This document shows, in pieces, positions 24,578-34,834 of a stretch of 64,000 bases of DNA. The DNA lies in NCBI RefSeq assembly GCF_017488845.2, contig NZ_CP083370.1, positions 1,798,001 through 1,862,000 of the forward strand, written 5' to 3'. This DNA comes from Ensifer canadensis (GTDB taxonomy: Bacteria > Pseudomonadota > Alphaproteobacteria > Rhizobiales > Rhizobiaceae). Each line of letters opens with the position of its first letter. Position 1 is the first letter of the stretch. Both the position numbers and the translations under genes were made by a program. Below the pieces are notes generated by a model. It was not told where the DNA came from. It searched no databases and saw only the letters and a list, made by a program, of their open reading frames with translations.

Positions 24578-26806
24578 ATGGAACGCAGGCTCACCGCCGT
24601 GATGATTGCCGACGTTTCCGGCTATGGACTGCTCACCCAAGCCGACGAAGAGGGTACGTGTGCCCGCTTTCAGGCCGATCTGCACGGCCTGTTCGAACAA
24701 AGGATTGCCGCACATCGCGGGCGGTTGATCAAGACCATGGGCGACGGGTTATTGGTCGAGTTCCAGAGTGTCGTCGAGGCGGTCCGTTGTGCGGTGGAGG
24801 TTCAGCGCGCGAAATCCGAAAGCCGCGGCTCCGATCAGGGTCGACTGGAATTCCGCATCGGCATCAATCTTGGCGACGTCATCGTTGAAGGCGACGACAT
24901 TCACGGCGATGGAGTGATCATTGCCGAGCGCCTGCAGAGCCTCGCCGAACCGGGTGGGATCATCATCTCCGGCACCGCCTACGACCAGGTCGAGAAGCAC
25001 CTCGATGTCGGCTTCGTCTTTCTCGGCGAACAACGCCTGAAGCATATCGAAAAGCCGGTGCGGACTTACCGGCTGGGGCTGAACGAAGCCCGCCCCGGCA
25101 GCGTAAAGGTCGCTGGGCGCCACGCGAAGCGCTGGGCGGCACTCGTTACGTCTGCTGTCGTGCTCGGCGCTGCTGCCGGCGTGGCCTGGTGGCGGCCCTG
25201 GGAGTCGCCTGTGGAAACGGTCCAGATACAACCACCGAACCTGACCGCGCCGGACAAGCCGTCGATCGCGGTGCTTCCGTTTGCCAACGTGAGCGACGAT
25301 CCCAGGCAGGAGTATTTCGCCGATGGCATGACCGATGGCCTTGTCACCGAGCTGGCTCAGGTATCCGGCTTGTTCGTTATCGCGCGTAACTCGACCTTCA
25401 CCTACAAGGGCAGGGCGGTGACACCCAGGCAGGTGTCCAAGGAACTCGGTGTCCGATACGTCCTCGAAGGCAGTGTGCAGCGTGCCGGAGAACAGCTACG
25501 GATCAATGCTCAGCTCATAGATTCTCTCAGCGGCGGCCACGTTTGGGCCGGCAAGTTCGACGGTTCACTTTCCGATGTCTTTGCGCTGCAGGACGAAGTG
25601 ATGCGCGGCATTGCCGACGCGCTTGCGCTTCGGTTGAATCCTGACGAGCAGATGGCCTTCGGACGCAAGGAAACGACGGTCCCGGCGGCCTTCGATGCGT
25701 TCCTGCGCGGCTGGGAGCATCACCGGCGCACGACCCCCGAAGATTTTGCAAAGGCAGTGCCTTTTTTCGAGCAGGCGATTGCGCTCGATCCTGCCTATGG
25801 ACGAGCCTATGCCGCCGCCGCCATGGTCTACGCGCGCGTCTACCTGTGGCGTTGGCATTATCGGCTTGATATCTCGCGGATCGAAGCTAGAGCCAAGGCG
25901 CTACAATTTCTAAGGACCGCGCAGAAACACAAAACAGCGCTCGCCTATCAGGCGGCCGCTCTCCTGTCCGAAGCGGCCTGGCAGCATGCCGATGCGCTCG
26001 CCGAACTCAAGGAAGCGATCGCGCTCGAACCCGGCGATTCCTGGAGCTACGCGCTGACGGCCTTCGTGCTGACCTCCGCCGGCCGCCCAGCGGAGGCCCT
26101 GCCCTATATCCGTACGGCCATGCGCCTCGATCCGCACTCTCCGTCCTTCTTCATTTACGTTCTTGGACTGACGCAGTTCAGCCTGGAGGATTTCGAGGCG
26201 TCGGTGGCTGCGGTGAAGCGCAGCATCGAACTCAATCCTCAGGATGACGGTTCTTTCCTTCTTCTCGCCTCCGCTTACGCGCACCTCGGCCGGAACACGG
26301 AAGCGCAGGCAGCGATCACTCGTTTCAACGCGCTTCGCCTCGCACGCGGTGGCACTGCCGCCACCATCTCGACCAGCCCGCCCATGGATCTGGCAAAGCT
26401 GGCGGATAGCGAGCTCTTCTACCGGGGACTGCGCCTGGCCGGCGTGCCTGAGACCTTGATGAACGCCGACTTCGTAGGCAGGAACAGACTGGAAGCCGAC
26501 GAAGCCCGCTCACTATTCCTGGGGCATCGGCTGCATGGACGCATGCTGGACTCGGGCGAGGAACATGAGGCTGTCATTTCAACCGGGGGCGTGGCCACTC
26601 TGACAGGAGGCTGGGCTTCCATCGGCGCTGGTCGCATGACCGATGTCGAGGTCAAGTTTGACAGGGACGAGGTTTGCTTCCTGTGGCTCAAGACAACGAA
26701 CCTCTGCGGAATGGTGCTGCGAAATCCCGGAGGACTTAGCGGCAAGGAAAACGAATTCATATGGTACCACGGCGACAGGGCGTTCACGTTCTCGCAGGTC
26801 CGCTAG
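24578..26806 (+). CDS. Class III adenylate cyclase with TolB-like and TPR domains
   Basis: 742 residues. Residues 1-165: cyclase homology domain with metal-binding Asp12 (IADVSGYG) and Asp56 (TMGDGLLVEF) and the GINLGDVIVE strand. One membrane helix at 187-206. Residues about 225-350: FlgO/TolB-N-like module starting IAVLPFANVSDDPRQEYFADG. About 360-600: TPR-like repeats. The C-terminal 130 residues are a small beta domain. The cyclase faces the cytosol and the repeats the periplasm. Rhizobia carry many such cyclases; the signal is unknown. ATG with GGAAGGCAG upstream. Confidence 0.85.
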   Translation: MERRLTAVMIADVSGYGLLTQADEEGTCARFQADLHGLFEQRIAAHRGRLIKTMGDGLLVEFQSVVEAVRCAVEVQRAKSESRGSDQGRLEFRIGINLGDVIVEGDDIHGDGVIIAERLQSLAEPGGIIISGTAYDQVEKHLDVGFVFLGEQRLKHIEKPVRTYRLGLNEARPGSVKVAGRHAKRWAALVTSAVVLGAAAGVAWWRPWESPVETVQIQPPNLTAPDKPSIAVLPFANVSDDPRQEYFADGMTDGLVTELAQVSGLFVIARNSTFTYKGRAVTPRQVSKELGVRYVLEGSVQRAGEQLRINAQLIDSLSGGHVWAGKFDGSLSDVFALQDEVMRGIADALALRLNPDEQMAFGRKETTVPAAFDAFLRGWEHHRRTTPEDFAKAVPFFEQAIALDPAYGRAYAAAAMVYARVYLWRWHYRLDISRIEARAKALQFLRTAQKHKTALAYQAAALLSEAAWQHADALAELKEAIALEPGDSWSYALTAFVLTSAGRPAEALPYIRTAMRLDPHSPSFFIYVLGLTQFSLEDFEASVAAVKRSIELNPQDDGSFLLLASAYAHLGRNTEAQAAITRFNALRLARGGTAATISTSPPMDLAKLADSELFYRGLRLAGVPETLMNADFVGRNRLEADEARSLFLGHRLHGRMLDSGEEHEAVISTGGVATLTGGWASIGAGRMTDVEVKFDRDEVCFLWLKTTNLCGMVLRNPGGLSGKENEFIWYHGDRAFTFSQVR

Positions 26807-26831
26807 CCCCTTGCGCTCGCCCATGCTACCG

Positions 26832-27455
26832 CTACCGTACCCGCTGCAGCGCGCTGAACTGAAAAGCCTGCACTGAATTCCATGGCGTCTTATGCTGGTG
26901 CCTGATCGCTTCGACCAGCCGGAAGGACGGCCCGATTACTTCGGCAAGCGCCGCCGGGTCGTAGCGCATCACCGGCAAACCGCTGCAGCGGTTCGGCCCA
27001 TCCGGCGCAAAGGTGGCGATGATGGCGTGTCCGGAAGGCTTCACGGCAGCACAAAGACGTTCGACATAGGCCGCGCGCTCTGCCGCACCGGTCAGGAAGT
27101 GAAACGCGGCGCGGTCGTGCCAGATATCGTATTGCCGCGAAGGCGACCAGTCGGTCACGTCGGCGGCGATCCACTCTACCGCTTCGCCGCGCGCGCCGAG
27201 CCGGGCTCGTGCGGCGCCAAGCGCGGTTGGAGACAGGTCAAGCACCGCGACCGACCATCCGCCCTCCTCCAGCAGCCGATCGACCAATCTAGACGCACCG
27301 CCGCCGATATCGATCAGCGATGCCGGCAAGCCCCGCCCGTACTCGTGAATGAGCCGCAGCGACACCTCGGGCGTGCCTTCGAACCAGCTGACGCCCGCCT
27401 CGTCCTTGGAGGCATAGGCAGCATCCCAATGCGCACGCCGCTCGTCGTCACTCAT
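26832..27455 (-). CDS. Class I SAM-dependent methyltransferase
   Basis: 207 residues. SAM-binding motif LIDIGGGASRLVD at about 47-59, acidic motif VLDLSPTAL, and WIAADVTDWSPSRQYDIWHDRAAFHFL typical of small-molecule methyltransferases of the tehB/thiopurine-like group. Substrate not predictable. Convergent with the cyclase gene, leaving 25 bases between stops. Confidence 0.8.
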   Translation of the reverse strand: MSDDERRAHWDAAYASKDEAGVSWFEGTPEVSLRLIHEYGRGLPASLIDIGGGASRLVDRLLEEGGWSVAVLDLSPTALGAARARLGARGEAVEWIAADVTDWSPSRQYDIWHDRAAFHFLTGAAERAAYVERLCAAVKPSGHAIIATFAPDGPNRCSGLPVMRYDPAALAEVIGPSFRLVEAIRHQHKTPWNSVQAFQFSALQRVR

Positions 27456-27579
27456 TGCAAACCGCCTGTTGCGCCGGTCATCCCGTGGTCAGAAGTCTGC
27501 ATGTGTCGGCGCCTGCGGCACGCAGTCCGCGACGCATCTTAACGCCCCGCGCGCGTGCTGCAAATGCTGCGGGCGGGCC

Positions 27580-29037
27580 TCAATTGCCGAGCAGTTGATG
27601 GAGCCACGTCGGGTCAAGCACCGCCTCGAGCTCCGCGGCGACGTCATCGAGCGCCGCATCGACCGACTGGCGGTAGTTGCCGATGCCGCCTTCGATGCCG
27701 AAGCTTTTGAGCAGGGCAGCACGGTAGGCATCGCTGGAAAACAACCCATGCAGGTAGGTTCCCATCACCCGTCCGTCGGCCGAAAGGGCGCCATCGGCGC
27801 GATCGTCGATGCGGATCGAAGGGCGGTCGCAGTCAGGACCCGTGGTGCGGCCGAGATGGATTTCATAGCCTTCGAGCGGCACGTCGTGTTCCAGCGACCA
27901 GGCACGGCTGTTGCGCAGGGTCTTTTCCGGCGCCATTTCCGTTTCGACGTCGAGCAGCCCAAGTCCCTTGATTTCCCGCTCGTTGCCCTCGATGCCGAGA
28001 GGGTCGGTGACGCGCGCGCCCAGCATCTGGTAGCCGCCGCAGATGCCGATCACCCGGCCACCGCGCCGCACATGGCGCTTGAGGTCCTCATCCCAACCCT
28101 GCGCCCTGAAATCCTTGAGATCGCCGATGGTCGATTTCGACCCAGGGATGACGACGAGAGCGGCATCGGCGGGGATCGGGCTGCCCGGTTTGACGAGGAC
28201 GAGATCGACCTCCGGCTCGGCGGCGAGCGGATCGAGGTCGTCGAAATTGGCAATTCTCGACAACACCGGAACTGCAACCTTGAGCGCCCGCCCCTCGCCG
28301 CGGGCCAGCTTTTCGAGCACGACCGAATCCTCTGCCGGCAGCCGCCCGGCCGCCTTCAGCCACGGCACTACGCCGAAACAGGGCCAGCCGGTGTAGCGGC
28401 CGACCGCGGCGATGCCGTCGTCGAACAGCGTGACGTCCCCACGGAACTTGTTGATCAAATAGCCCGTCACCATGCGCCGGTCCTCGTCGGGCAGGATCGC
28501 ATGGGTGCCGACCAACGAGGCGATGACGCCGCCGCGATCGATGTCGCCAACGAGCACAACGGGGACATCGGCGCGGGTCGCAAAACCCATATTGGCGATG
28601 TCGCCTGCTCTCAAGTTGATTTCGGCAGGTGACCCCGCCCCCTCGACGACCACGAGATCGGCACCGGCCGAAATCTGCTCGAAGCTTTCCATCACCGCCC
28701 CGAGCAGCTTCGGCTTCAGTGCCTGATATTCCCGCCCCTTCGCCTGGCCTGCGACCTTGCCCTGCACGACGATCTGGCTGCCGACATCCGACTGCGGCTT
28801 CAAGAGCACCGGGTTCATGTGCACCGAAGACGGCACGCGGGCGGCTAGCGCCTGCAGCCATTGCGCCCGGCCGATTTCGCCGCCGTCATGCGACACGGCG
28901 GCGTTGTTCGACATGTTCTGCGGCTTGAACGGCCTGACCTTCAACCCGTGATTGGAGGCGAGCCGGCAGAGGCCTGCCACCAATACCGATTTTCCGACAT
29001 CCGAGCCGGTTCCCTGAAGCATGATCTTGCGTGTCAT
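27580..29037 (-). CDS. cobQ: Cobyric acid synthase CobQ
   Basis: Glutamine-dependent amidotransferase, 485 residues, adding four amides (b, d, e, g) to adenosylcobyrinic acid a,c-diamide. P-loop [13 protein letters not shown] at the N-terminus, [12 protein letters not shown], and C-terminal glutaminase with [13 protein letters not shown] at 29037 (GGTGG upstream) fits the family; the open frame continuing to 29202 is not conserved-looking. Single-gene unit, separate from the riboswitch operon. Confidence 0.95.
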   Translation of the reverse strand: MTRKIMLQGTGSDVGKSVLVAGLCRLASNHGLKVRPFKPQNMSNNAAVSHDGGEIGRAQWLQALAARVPSSVHMNPVLLKPQSDVGSQIVVQGKVAGQAKGREYQALKPKLLGAVMESFEQISAGADLVVVEGAGSPAEINLRAGDIANMGFATRADVPVVLVGDIDRGGVIASLVGTHAILPDEDRRMVTGYLINKFRGDVTLFDDGIAAVGRYTGWPCFGVVPWLKAAGRLPAEDSVVLEKLARGEGRALKVAVPVLSRIANFDDLDPLAAEPEVDLVLVKPGSPIPADAALVVIPGSKSTIGDLKDFRAQGWDEDLKRHVRRGGRVIGICGGYQMLGARVTDPLGIEGNEREIKGLGLLDVETEMAPEKTLRNSRAWSLEHDVPLEGYEIHLGRTTGPDCDRPSIRIDDRADGALSADGRVMGTYLHGLFSSDAYRAALLKSFGIEGGIGNYRQSVDAALDDVAAELEAVLDPTWLHQLLGN

Positions 29038-29280
29038 GCGGCCACCGGTAACACCGAATTGACCGGCCGCAAAGAGCTGTATTGACACGTTTTCGCCGCA
29101 TTTGCGGCGCGTCGATGACGGACTGTTTCGGCCGCTCATCAAGCTTGTCGAGTTTCCCTCCGAAACTAGCATAAATGCGACATCCCGTGACGAGTTTGGC
29201 ATTCAATTCCATAAGGCGCGAGCCTATATCAGCGCCATCGAAACACACACCGGACGACAAACGTCCGGCCTCTCAAGGTC

Positions 29281-29431
29281 CATGCCCATGCTGTACATAT
29301 TCAGCAAACCAAATTTCGTTCAGATCGCCTGGAATTCCAAGGCACCGGTCAGCCAGTCGCGCGTTCGCAACGTCGTTCTCGACGCTCCCTTCGGCCCGCT
29401 CGGCTTCATCCGCACGTCCAACGTCGGCTGA
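29281..29431 (+). CDS. Possible 49-residue protein, unknown
   Basis: ATG at 29281 opens MPMLYIFSKPNFVQIAWNSK..., ending HPLGFIRT-type sequence at 29431, with CAAGG just upstream and a strong terminator 75 bases after the stop. No signal peptide or known domain. The longer frame from 29102 looks less protein-like. It is kept because of the terminator and clean end, with modest confidence. Confidence 0.4.
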
Positions 29432-29504
29432 CCCATCAGGCCCATAGGATCGGGCCCCTATCGGCCACGGCTTCGCATTCCGGCAGCTGACGCCTTCTCC
29501 TCCA

Positions 29505-29536
29505 GCCGTCTCCCTTCGTGGAGGCGGTTTTTTTTG
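29505..29536 (+). terminator. Rho-independent terminator
   Basis: GCCGTCTCC-CTTCGT-GGAGGCGGT followed by eight T residues, a typical stem with a T-tail, downstream of the small ORF at 29281-29431. Confidence 0.85.
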
Positions 29537-30298
29537 GCCATACGGCGCATGTGAGGCGCTGGGTTTGCGCATGTCGTCGCCGCAGAACCGCCACGCACTT
29601 TTGTGCGACACGCCCTTAAACGCGAAAACCGCATCGACCTCTTATCGAGGGATGCGGCTTCCAAAAAACGCTGGTCACTCCGGAAAAACACACCGGAGGT
29701 TCGCTCAAACCCGGGACGCTATACCTTGATCCGGGTCGACGGCCGTTTCCCGCCGCGCAACAACAATTAGCCGGACATCGTTACCGGATGGTTATCGAGG
29801 ATTTAACGAAAGATGAATCGCGGCATTTTTTGAATTTTTTTCGCGACATTTACAAAATGTGCGCGTGGCGCATTCACGACAGGAAAGGTCCTGATTGCAA
29901 CAGATCGAAAACAAGCATTGCGGCGACCGCTATATTTTACGGCACTAATTGTCGCGAATGCTTAAATTTGGCCCGATGGAAGCCAAAAAAATCCCCTTCC
30001 ATCATGTCGCAGACAGACGCTGCCCGCAGCCCGGCGCGGCCGTTTTCCGATTCAAGAGGTTGATTTCCCAACGAGAATACTTAGGCTTGCGGAGCGGTAT
30101 AGAGGAGATCCGGCCGGCGACAGGGTTCCGCGGCCAGGACCAGATCGAACTCCCACACCGCCGCAGCAGGGGCTACCCTTGGCTTGTCTTTTGCCGAACC
30201 CCAGGCTGCTCATTTGGCTCGGGTGACCGGGATGCACGGCGTCCCCACGACGCCCGTTTGATCGTAGGCTGCAGTTAAAGACTGGGAGGTCTTGCAAC
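29537..30298. other. Long gap before choX: repeat fragment and AT-rich stretch
   Basis: About 29570-29630 holds a fragment of the CCGC-ACGCACTTTTGTGCG repeat type. About 29790-29990 is strikingly AT-rich (runs such as GCATTTTTTGAATTTTTTTCGCG) and could hold promoters. 29991-30298 returns to high GC and contains no gene I can support; it would be the choX leader if transcription begins in the AT-rich part. No known riboswitch motif was recognised. Confidence 0.5.
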
Positions 30299-31297
30299 AT
30301 GAAGAAACTCCTCGCTTCCACCATTCTCGCCGCGGGTCTGTACGCGCTGGCGGGTTCCGCGCAGGCCGCGGAATGCGGTGAAGTCAGCATTGCCGAGATG
30401 AACTGGGCGTCGGCGGGCGTTGCCGCTCACGTGGACAAGTTCATTCTGGAAAACGGTTACGGTTGCACCGTGACGCTGGTCACCGGCGACACCATGCCGA
30501 CCTTTGCCTCCATGAACGAAAAGGCCCAGCCGGATATGGCGCCGGAACTCTGGGTCAACGCCGTTCGCACGCCGCTCGACGCGGCCATCAAGGAAGGCCG
30601 GCTGATCGAAGCCGCCAAGATCCTGAGCGAAGGCGGCGTCGAAGGCTGGTGGATCCCGAAATTCGTCGCCGATGCCAACCCCGATATCAAGACGGTGCAG
30701 GATGCGCTGAAACACCCCGATCTCTTCCCGGCACCGGAAGACCCGTCCAAAGCCGCCATTCACAATTGCCCGTCTGGCTGGAACTGCCAGGTTTCGACCG
30801 CCAATCTCTACAAGGCGATCGATGCCGAGAAGGCCGGCTTCCAGCTGATCGACACCGGCTCTGCGGCCGGCCTCGACGGCTCGATCGCCAACGCCTTTGC
30901 CAAGAAGACCGGCTGGCTCGGCTACTACTGGGCACCGACTGCCATCCTCGGCAAGTACGAAATGACCCGCCTCTCCTTCGGCGTTGATCACGACAAGAAG
31001 GAATGGGACGCCTGCTCGGCCGTTCCGGATTGCCCGAGCCCGAAGGTCAACTCCTACCCGGTCTCCGACGTCTTCACTGTCGTGACCAAGTCGTTTGCCG
31101 ACAAGGCCGGCGTTGCCATGGACTATGTCAAGGCGCGCAAGTGGGACAATGGCACCGTCAACAAGGTCCTTGCCTGGATGGATGAGAACCAGGGCACCAA
31201 CGAGGATGCAGCAAAGCACTTCCTCGAAGAGTTCCCGGACATGTGGACCACATGGGTAAGCCCTGATGTGGCCGAGAAGGTCAAGGCGGCACTCTGA
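30299..31297 (+). CDS. choX: Choline ABC transporter, substrate-binding protein ChoX
   Basis: OpuAC/ProX-fold periplasmic protein, 332 residues, with signal peptide cleaved after AQA (about residue 23). Trp/Asn-rich stretches (EMNWASAG, PELWVNA, NCPSGWNCQ, WLGYYWAPT) match the aromatic cage for a quaternary amine; the cysteines in CPSGWNC may pair. It captures choline for ChoW/ChoV. ATG has GGGAGG 9 bases upstream. First gene of choXWV. Confidence 0.95.
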   Translation: MKKLLASTILAAGLYALAGSAQAAECGEVSIAEMNWASAGVAAHVDKFILENGYGCTVTLVTGDTMPTFASMNEKAQPDMAPELWVNAVRTPLDAAIKEGRLIEAAKILSEGGVEGWWIPKFVADANPDIKTVQDALKHPDLFPAPEDPSKAAIHNCPSGWNCQVSTANLYKAIDAEKAGFQLIDTGSAAGLDGSIANAFAKKTGWLGYYWAPTAILGKYEMTRLSFGVDHDKKEWDACSAVPDCPSPKVNSYPVSDVFTVVTKSFADKAGVAMDYVKARKWDNGTVNKVLAWMDENQGTNEDAAKHFLEEFPDMWTTWVSPDVAEKVKAAL

Positions 31298-31580
31298 TTT
31301 TCGCTGACGATGCAGGCGGCCCGCGTGAAAAGCGGTCGCCTGCATCGGCGTCTTCGCCAGCCGGAAAAAATTGTCGGACATGGCAAGCAATACCGGCGAC
31401 GACGAACAGGTTCAGTTCGCTTCGCATGTCGCATTCAGTAAAGCGGGCGTCACGTTCCGCTGTCACATTCCTCACGCCGGGACCCGAAGAGGTCACCGCA
31501 AAGTCTGCGCAGGGATCGGCAACGACCGGTCTGAAGACGCAGTCGGCGTCATAAGACTTCAGGCCAAGAAGGGGAAAAAT

Positions 31581-32492
31581 ATGGCATCCATCTGCAGTGT
31601 CTTGCCAGAGTTGCTCTGCAAGTTCCCTGCCATTGACGACGGAACGATCCGCCTGGCTCGCAAGACCATCGACGATGGTTTCAAGGGTTTCGTCCGCACC
31701 TATGGCGACGCCATCGACACGGTCGTCCAGCCGCTTCAATGGTTTCTGAACTATCTCGAAAGCCTGTTCGTCAGCTCGCCGTGGATCGTCATCCTCGCGC
31801 TCATGGTGGCGATCGTCTATTTCGGCAGCCGCAACATCAACATCACCATCGGCACGGCGCTGTCGATGATCGCCATCGGCCTCGTCGGCCTGTGGAACGA
31901 CACGATGGTCACGCTCGCAATGGTCACCGTCTGCACGCTGATCTCGATCCTGATCGGCATTCCGATCGGCATTCTGATGGCGCGCTCCGAGCGGGTGCAG
32001 TCGGTCGTCAATCCGGCGCTCGACGTGATGCAGACGATGCCGAGCTTCGTCTATCTTATTCCGGTCGTGATGATCTTCGGCATCGGCAAGGTTCCGGGCC
32101 TCATCGCCGTCGTCATCTATGCCGTGCCGCCGATGATCCGGCTCACCAATCTCGGCATCCGCCTCGTCGACAAGGAAGTGCTCGAAGCCGCCGACGCCTT
32201 CGGGTCGTCGGCCTGGCAGAAGCTCAAGAACGTGCAGATGCCGCTGGCGCTGCCCACCATCATGGCCGGCATCAACCAGACCATCATGATGTCGCTGGCG
32301 ATGGTCGTCGTCGCATCGATGATCGGCGTGGGCGGCCTCGGCAAGAACGTGCTGCAGGCGATCGCCAACCAGTTCTTCACCGTCGGTTTCCTCAACGGCT
32401 TCGCCCTTGTCGGTATCGCCATCATTTTCGACCGTACCAGCCAGGCCTTCGGCAGGCGGCTACAGAAGCATTCGGAGGTTATCCATGGCTAG
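31581..32492 (+). CDS. choW: Choline ABC transporter permease ChoW
   Basis: OpuAB/ProW-type permease, 303 residues, about six helices, with the coupling motif EAADAFGSSAWQKLKNVQMPLALP. ATG at 31581 follows AAGGGG by 8 bases, so the open frame from 31371 is not used. The 283-base gap after choX has no gene. Its stop overlaps the choV start by 8 bases. Confidence 0.94.
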   Translation: MASICSVLPELLCKFPAIDDGTIRLARKTIDDGFKGFVRTYGDAIDTVVQPLQWFLNYLESLFVSSPWIVILALMVAIVYFGSRNINITIGTALSMIAIGLVGLWNDTMVTLAMVTVCTLISILIGIPIGILMARSERVQSVVNPALDVMQTMPSFVYLIPVVMIFGIGKVPGLIAVVIYAVPPMIRLTNLGIRLVDKEVLEAADAFGSSAWQKLKNVQMPLALPTIMAGINQTIMMSLAMVVVASMIGVGGLGKNVLQAIANQFFTVGFLNGFALVGIAIIFDRTSQAFGRRLQKHSEVIHG

Positions 32493-33531
32493 TCACGCGA
32501 TCGAGGTGAAGAACCTCTACAAGATCTTCGGCCCCAATGGCGGCAACTATGTCGATGCCGTCAAGCGGGGCCTGGGCAAGGCGGAACTCAACGAAAAGCA
32601 CGGCCACGTGCTCGGTCTGCAGGACATCAACATCTCGATGCCGGCCGGTGGCGTCATGGTGGTCATGGGGCTTTCGGGCTCGGGCAAGTCGACGCTGATC
32701 CGCCACATCAACCGGCTGATCGACCCGACCGCAGGCGAAGTGCTCTATGACGGCGTCGACGTCTGCAAGATGAACGACAACGACCTGCGCGAATTCCGTC
32801 GCCACAAGACGGCGATGGTGTTCCAGAAATTCGCGCTGCTGCCGCACCGGACCGTGCTCGACAACACCGTTTACGGCCTGGAGATCCAGGGCGTCGGCAA
32901 GGCCGAGAGCGAAAAGCGCGCGCGCGGCTGGATCGACCGGGTCGGTCTCCAGGGCTTTGAGAACCACTACCCCAACCAGCTTTCCGGCGGCATGCAGCAA
33001 CGCGTCGGCCTCGCCCGGGCGCTCACCAACGATGCCGACATCCTGCTGATGGACGAAGCCTATTCGGCACTCGATCCGCTGATCCGCGTCGATATGCAGA
33101 GCGTGCTTCTCGACCTACAGAAAGAGCTGAAGAAGACCGTCGTCTTCATCACCCACGATCTCGACGAGGCGCTCAGGCTCGGCGACAAGATCGCCATCCT
33201 GCGGGATGGCCGCGTGGTGCAGCAGGGAACGGGCCAGGAAATCGTGCTGTCGCCCGCCGACGACTACATCAGCGCCTTCGTCAAGGAAGTGAACCGCGGA
33301 CGCGTCATCAATGTCGAGACGATCATGCGGCCGCTTTCCGGCAACCCGGAAGGCATGCCGCTGACGATGGGCACGGTGCTGGAATCGGCGGCCCGCGCCA
33401 TGACCGGCGCTCATCTCAACGTGGCCCATGTCGTCGACGAAAACGGCCGCCCGATCGGCGCGCTCGATCTGCCGACGATCATCTCGGCCATGGTGACGCC
33501 CACCAGTCACGAGGACAAGAGAGCCGCATAG
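32485..33531 (+). CDS. choV: Choline ABC transporter ATPase ChoV
   Basis: ATP-binding subunit, 348 residues. Walker A GLSGSGKST (62-70), Q-loop VFQKFALLPHRT, signature LSGGMQQR and Walker B ILLMDEAYSALD. A C-terminal extension of about 80 residues resembles the CBS-type regulatory region of OpuAA-class ATPases. ATG at 32485 with CGGAGG. Completes ChoXWV, which supplies choline for betaine formation. Confidence 0.95.
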   Translation: MASHAIEVKNLYKIFGPNGGNYVDAVKRGLGKAELNEKHGHVLGLQDINISMPAGGVMVVMGLSGSGKSTLIRHINRLIDPTAGEVLYDGVDVCKMNDNDLREFRRHKTAMVFQKFALLPHRTVLDNTVYGLEIQGVGKAESEKRARGWIDRVGLQGFENHYPNQLSGGMQQRVGLARALTNDADILLMDEAYSALDPLIRVDMQSVLLDLQKELKKTVVFITHDLDEALRLGDKIAILRDGRVVQQGTGQEIVLSPADDYISAFVKEVNRGRVINVETIMRPLSGNPEGMPLTMGTVLESAARAMTGAHLNVAHVVDENGRPIGALDLPTIISAMVTPTSHEDKRAA

Positions 33532-33658
33532 ACAGGCCAATCGGCAGCAAGGGCGCTCGGCACCTCCCATCGCGGGAACAGGCCGCAGCGCCCTTCGCAT
33601 GTCAGGCGGGTCGTATCGTCTGCGGGGTGCAACTCGGAAGACGCACGCTGTCGGCGCT

Positions 33659-33720
33659 CATGCAGCAATTCAAAGTGCTACAGCGACCTTTGCGCGTCTA
33701 ATAAGACGCGCGGCGCTGTA
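33659..33720. repeat. RIME-like mosaic element, half copy
   Basis: CATGCAGCAATTCAAAGTGCTACAGCGACC... through GGCGCTGTA is nearly identical to 24413-24475 but lacks the first palindrome, keeping only its last CATGCAG. The break suggests loss or module-wise movement of the parts. Confidence 0.8.
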
Positions 33721-33766
33721 GGCCGATGTCAGCCTCGCATTCGCACCAAGTGCTCTACGGCGCTGT

Positions 33767-34633
33767 TCAGTTGGTCTTCGTCGTTTCGGCTGCAGCCGGC
33801 TCGACGGTGCTTGCGGACGAAAGCGTATCGCTGGTCGCCGGGAAATACTTGTCGAGCAGGCCCATCATCTGGGTGTCGCGCTTTTCGGCGGTCTCGCCGC
33901 CCATGACGACGCCGACGAGGCGCTTGCCGTCGCGCGTCGCCGACGTCACCACGTTATAGCCAGACGCCGTGGTGTAGCCGGTCTTGATGCCGTCAGCGCC
34001 TGCATAGCGGTTCATCACGCCGTTGTGGCCGCGAAGCTTCATGCCCCTGAATTCGATCTTGCGGTTCGAAAACAGCGCAAACTCTTCCGGGAAATCGCGC
34101 ATCAGCGCAATGCCGAGCGTCGCCATGTCACGCGCCGTCGTCACCTGCTCCGGATCCGGCAGGCCGTTGGCGTTCTTGAACACGGTGCTGGCCATGCCGA
34201 GCTGGTGCGCCTTCTCGGTCATCACCTTGGCAAACCCGGTTTCAGTGCCGGCCAGCTGTTCGCCGATGGCAACGGAAGCATCATTGGCCGACAGCACGAT
34301 CATGCCCATCACGGCTTCGCGGACGGAGACGGTGCGCCCGACGCCGACGGCCAGCTTGAAGGGCTCCTTGCCATTGGCATTTTCCGACATCGTCAGTCGC
34401 TGGTCCCACGTCAGCTTGCCGTCGCGAAGCGCTTCGAACGCAAGATAGATCGTCATCATCTTGGTCAAGGACGCGGGATAGTTCAGCTCGTCGGCATTCT
34501 CGGCTTCGAGAACGGTGCCGGTCTGCGCGTCCAGAACCAGATGGGCTTTTCCGGCGAACGCGTAGGACGCACCGCCGAGCAACAGACCGAGTGAAACCGC
34601 CGCCGACGCGAGTGTCCGGATAGTGAAATGCAT
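33767..34633 (-). CDS. Periplasmic D-alanyl-D-alanine carboxypeptidase
   Basis: PBP5/PBP6-type serine peptidase (peptidase S11), 288 residues with a signal peptide (about 1-27). Active-site motifs are Ser55-x-x-Lys58 (SLTK), SAN at 115-117 and KTG at 217-219. It trims the terminal D-Ala from peptidoglycan stem peptides. It lacks the long C-terminal beta domain and amphipathic anchor of DacA, ending in a short Thr/Glu/Ala-rich tail, so it may be soluble in the periplasm. Confidence 0.9.
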   Translation of the reverse strand: MHFTIRTLASAAVSLGLLLGGASYAFAGKAHLVLDAQTGTVLEAENADELNYPASLTKMMTIYLAFEALRDGKLTWDQRLTMSENANGKEPFKLAVGVGRTVSVREAVMGMIVLSANDASVAIGEQLAGTETGFAKVMTEKAHQLGMASTVFKNANGLPDPEQVTTARDMATLGIALMRDFPEEFALFSNRKIEFRGMKLRGHNGVMNRYAGADGIKTGYTTASGYNVVTSATRDGKRLVGVVMGGETAEKRDTQMMGLLDKYFPATSDTLSSASTVEPAAAETTKTN

Positions 34634-34834
34634 GATGTTCTTCTCGTTTGAGGCTATCGATCAGCGCGCGATACCCGCGGGCAAGCTAGCGACTACATAA
34701 GTGCCGCCTTTTACAGCGATCACAAGCGAGCCGCAATCGCCTATCGGCTGCGGCTTTTCGTCGTGAGCAATCGCCCCGCTTCCGCCACAATGGCGTCAAC
34801 GGACAACCTGGCTTCGGCGCCAGATCGAACCTGC

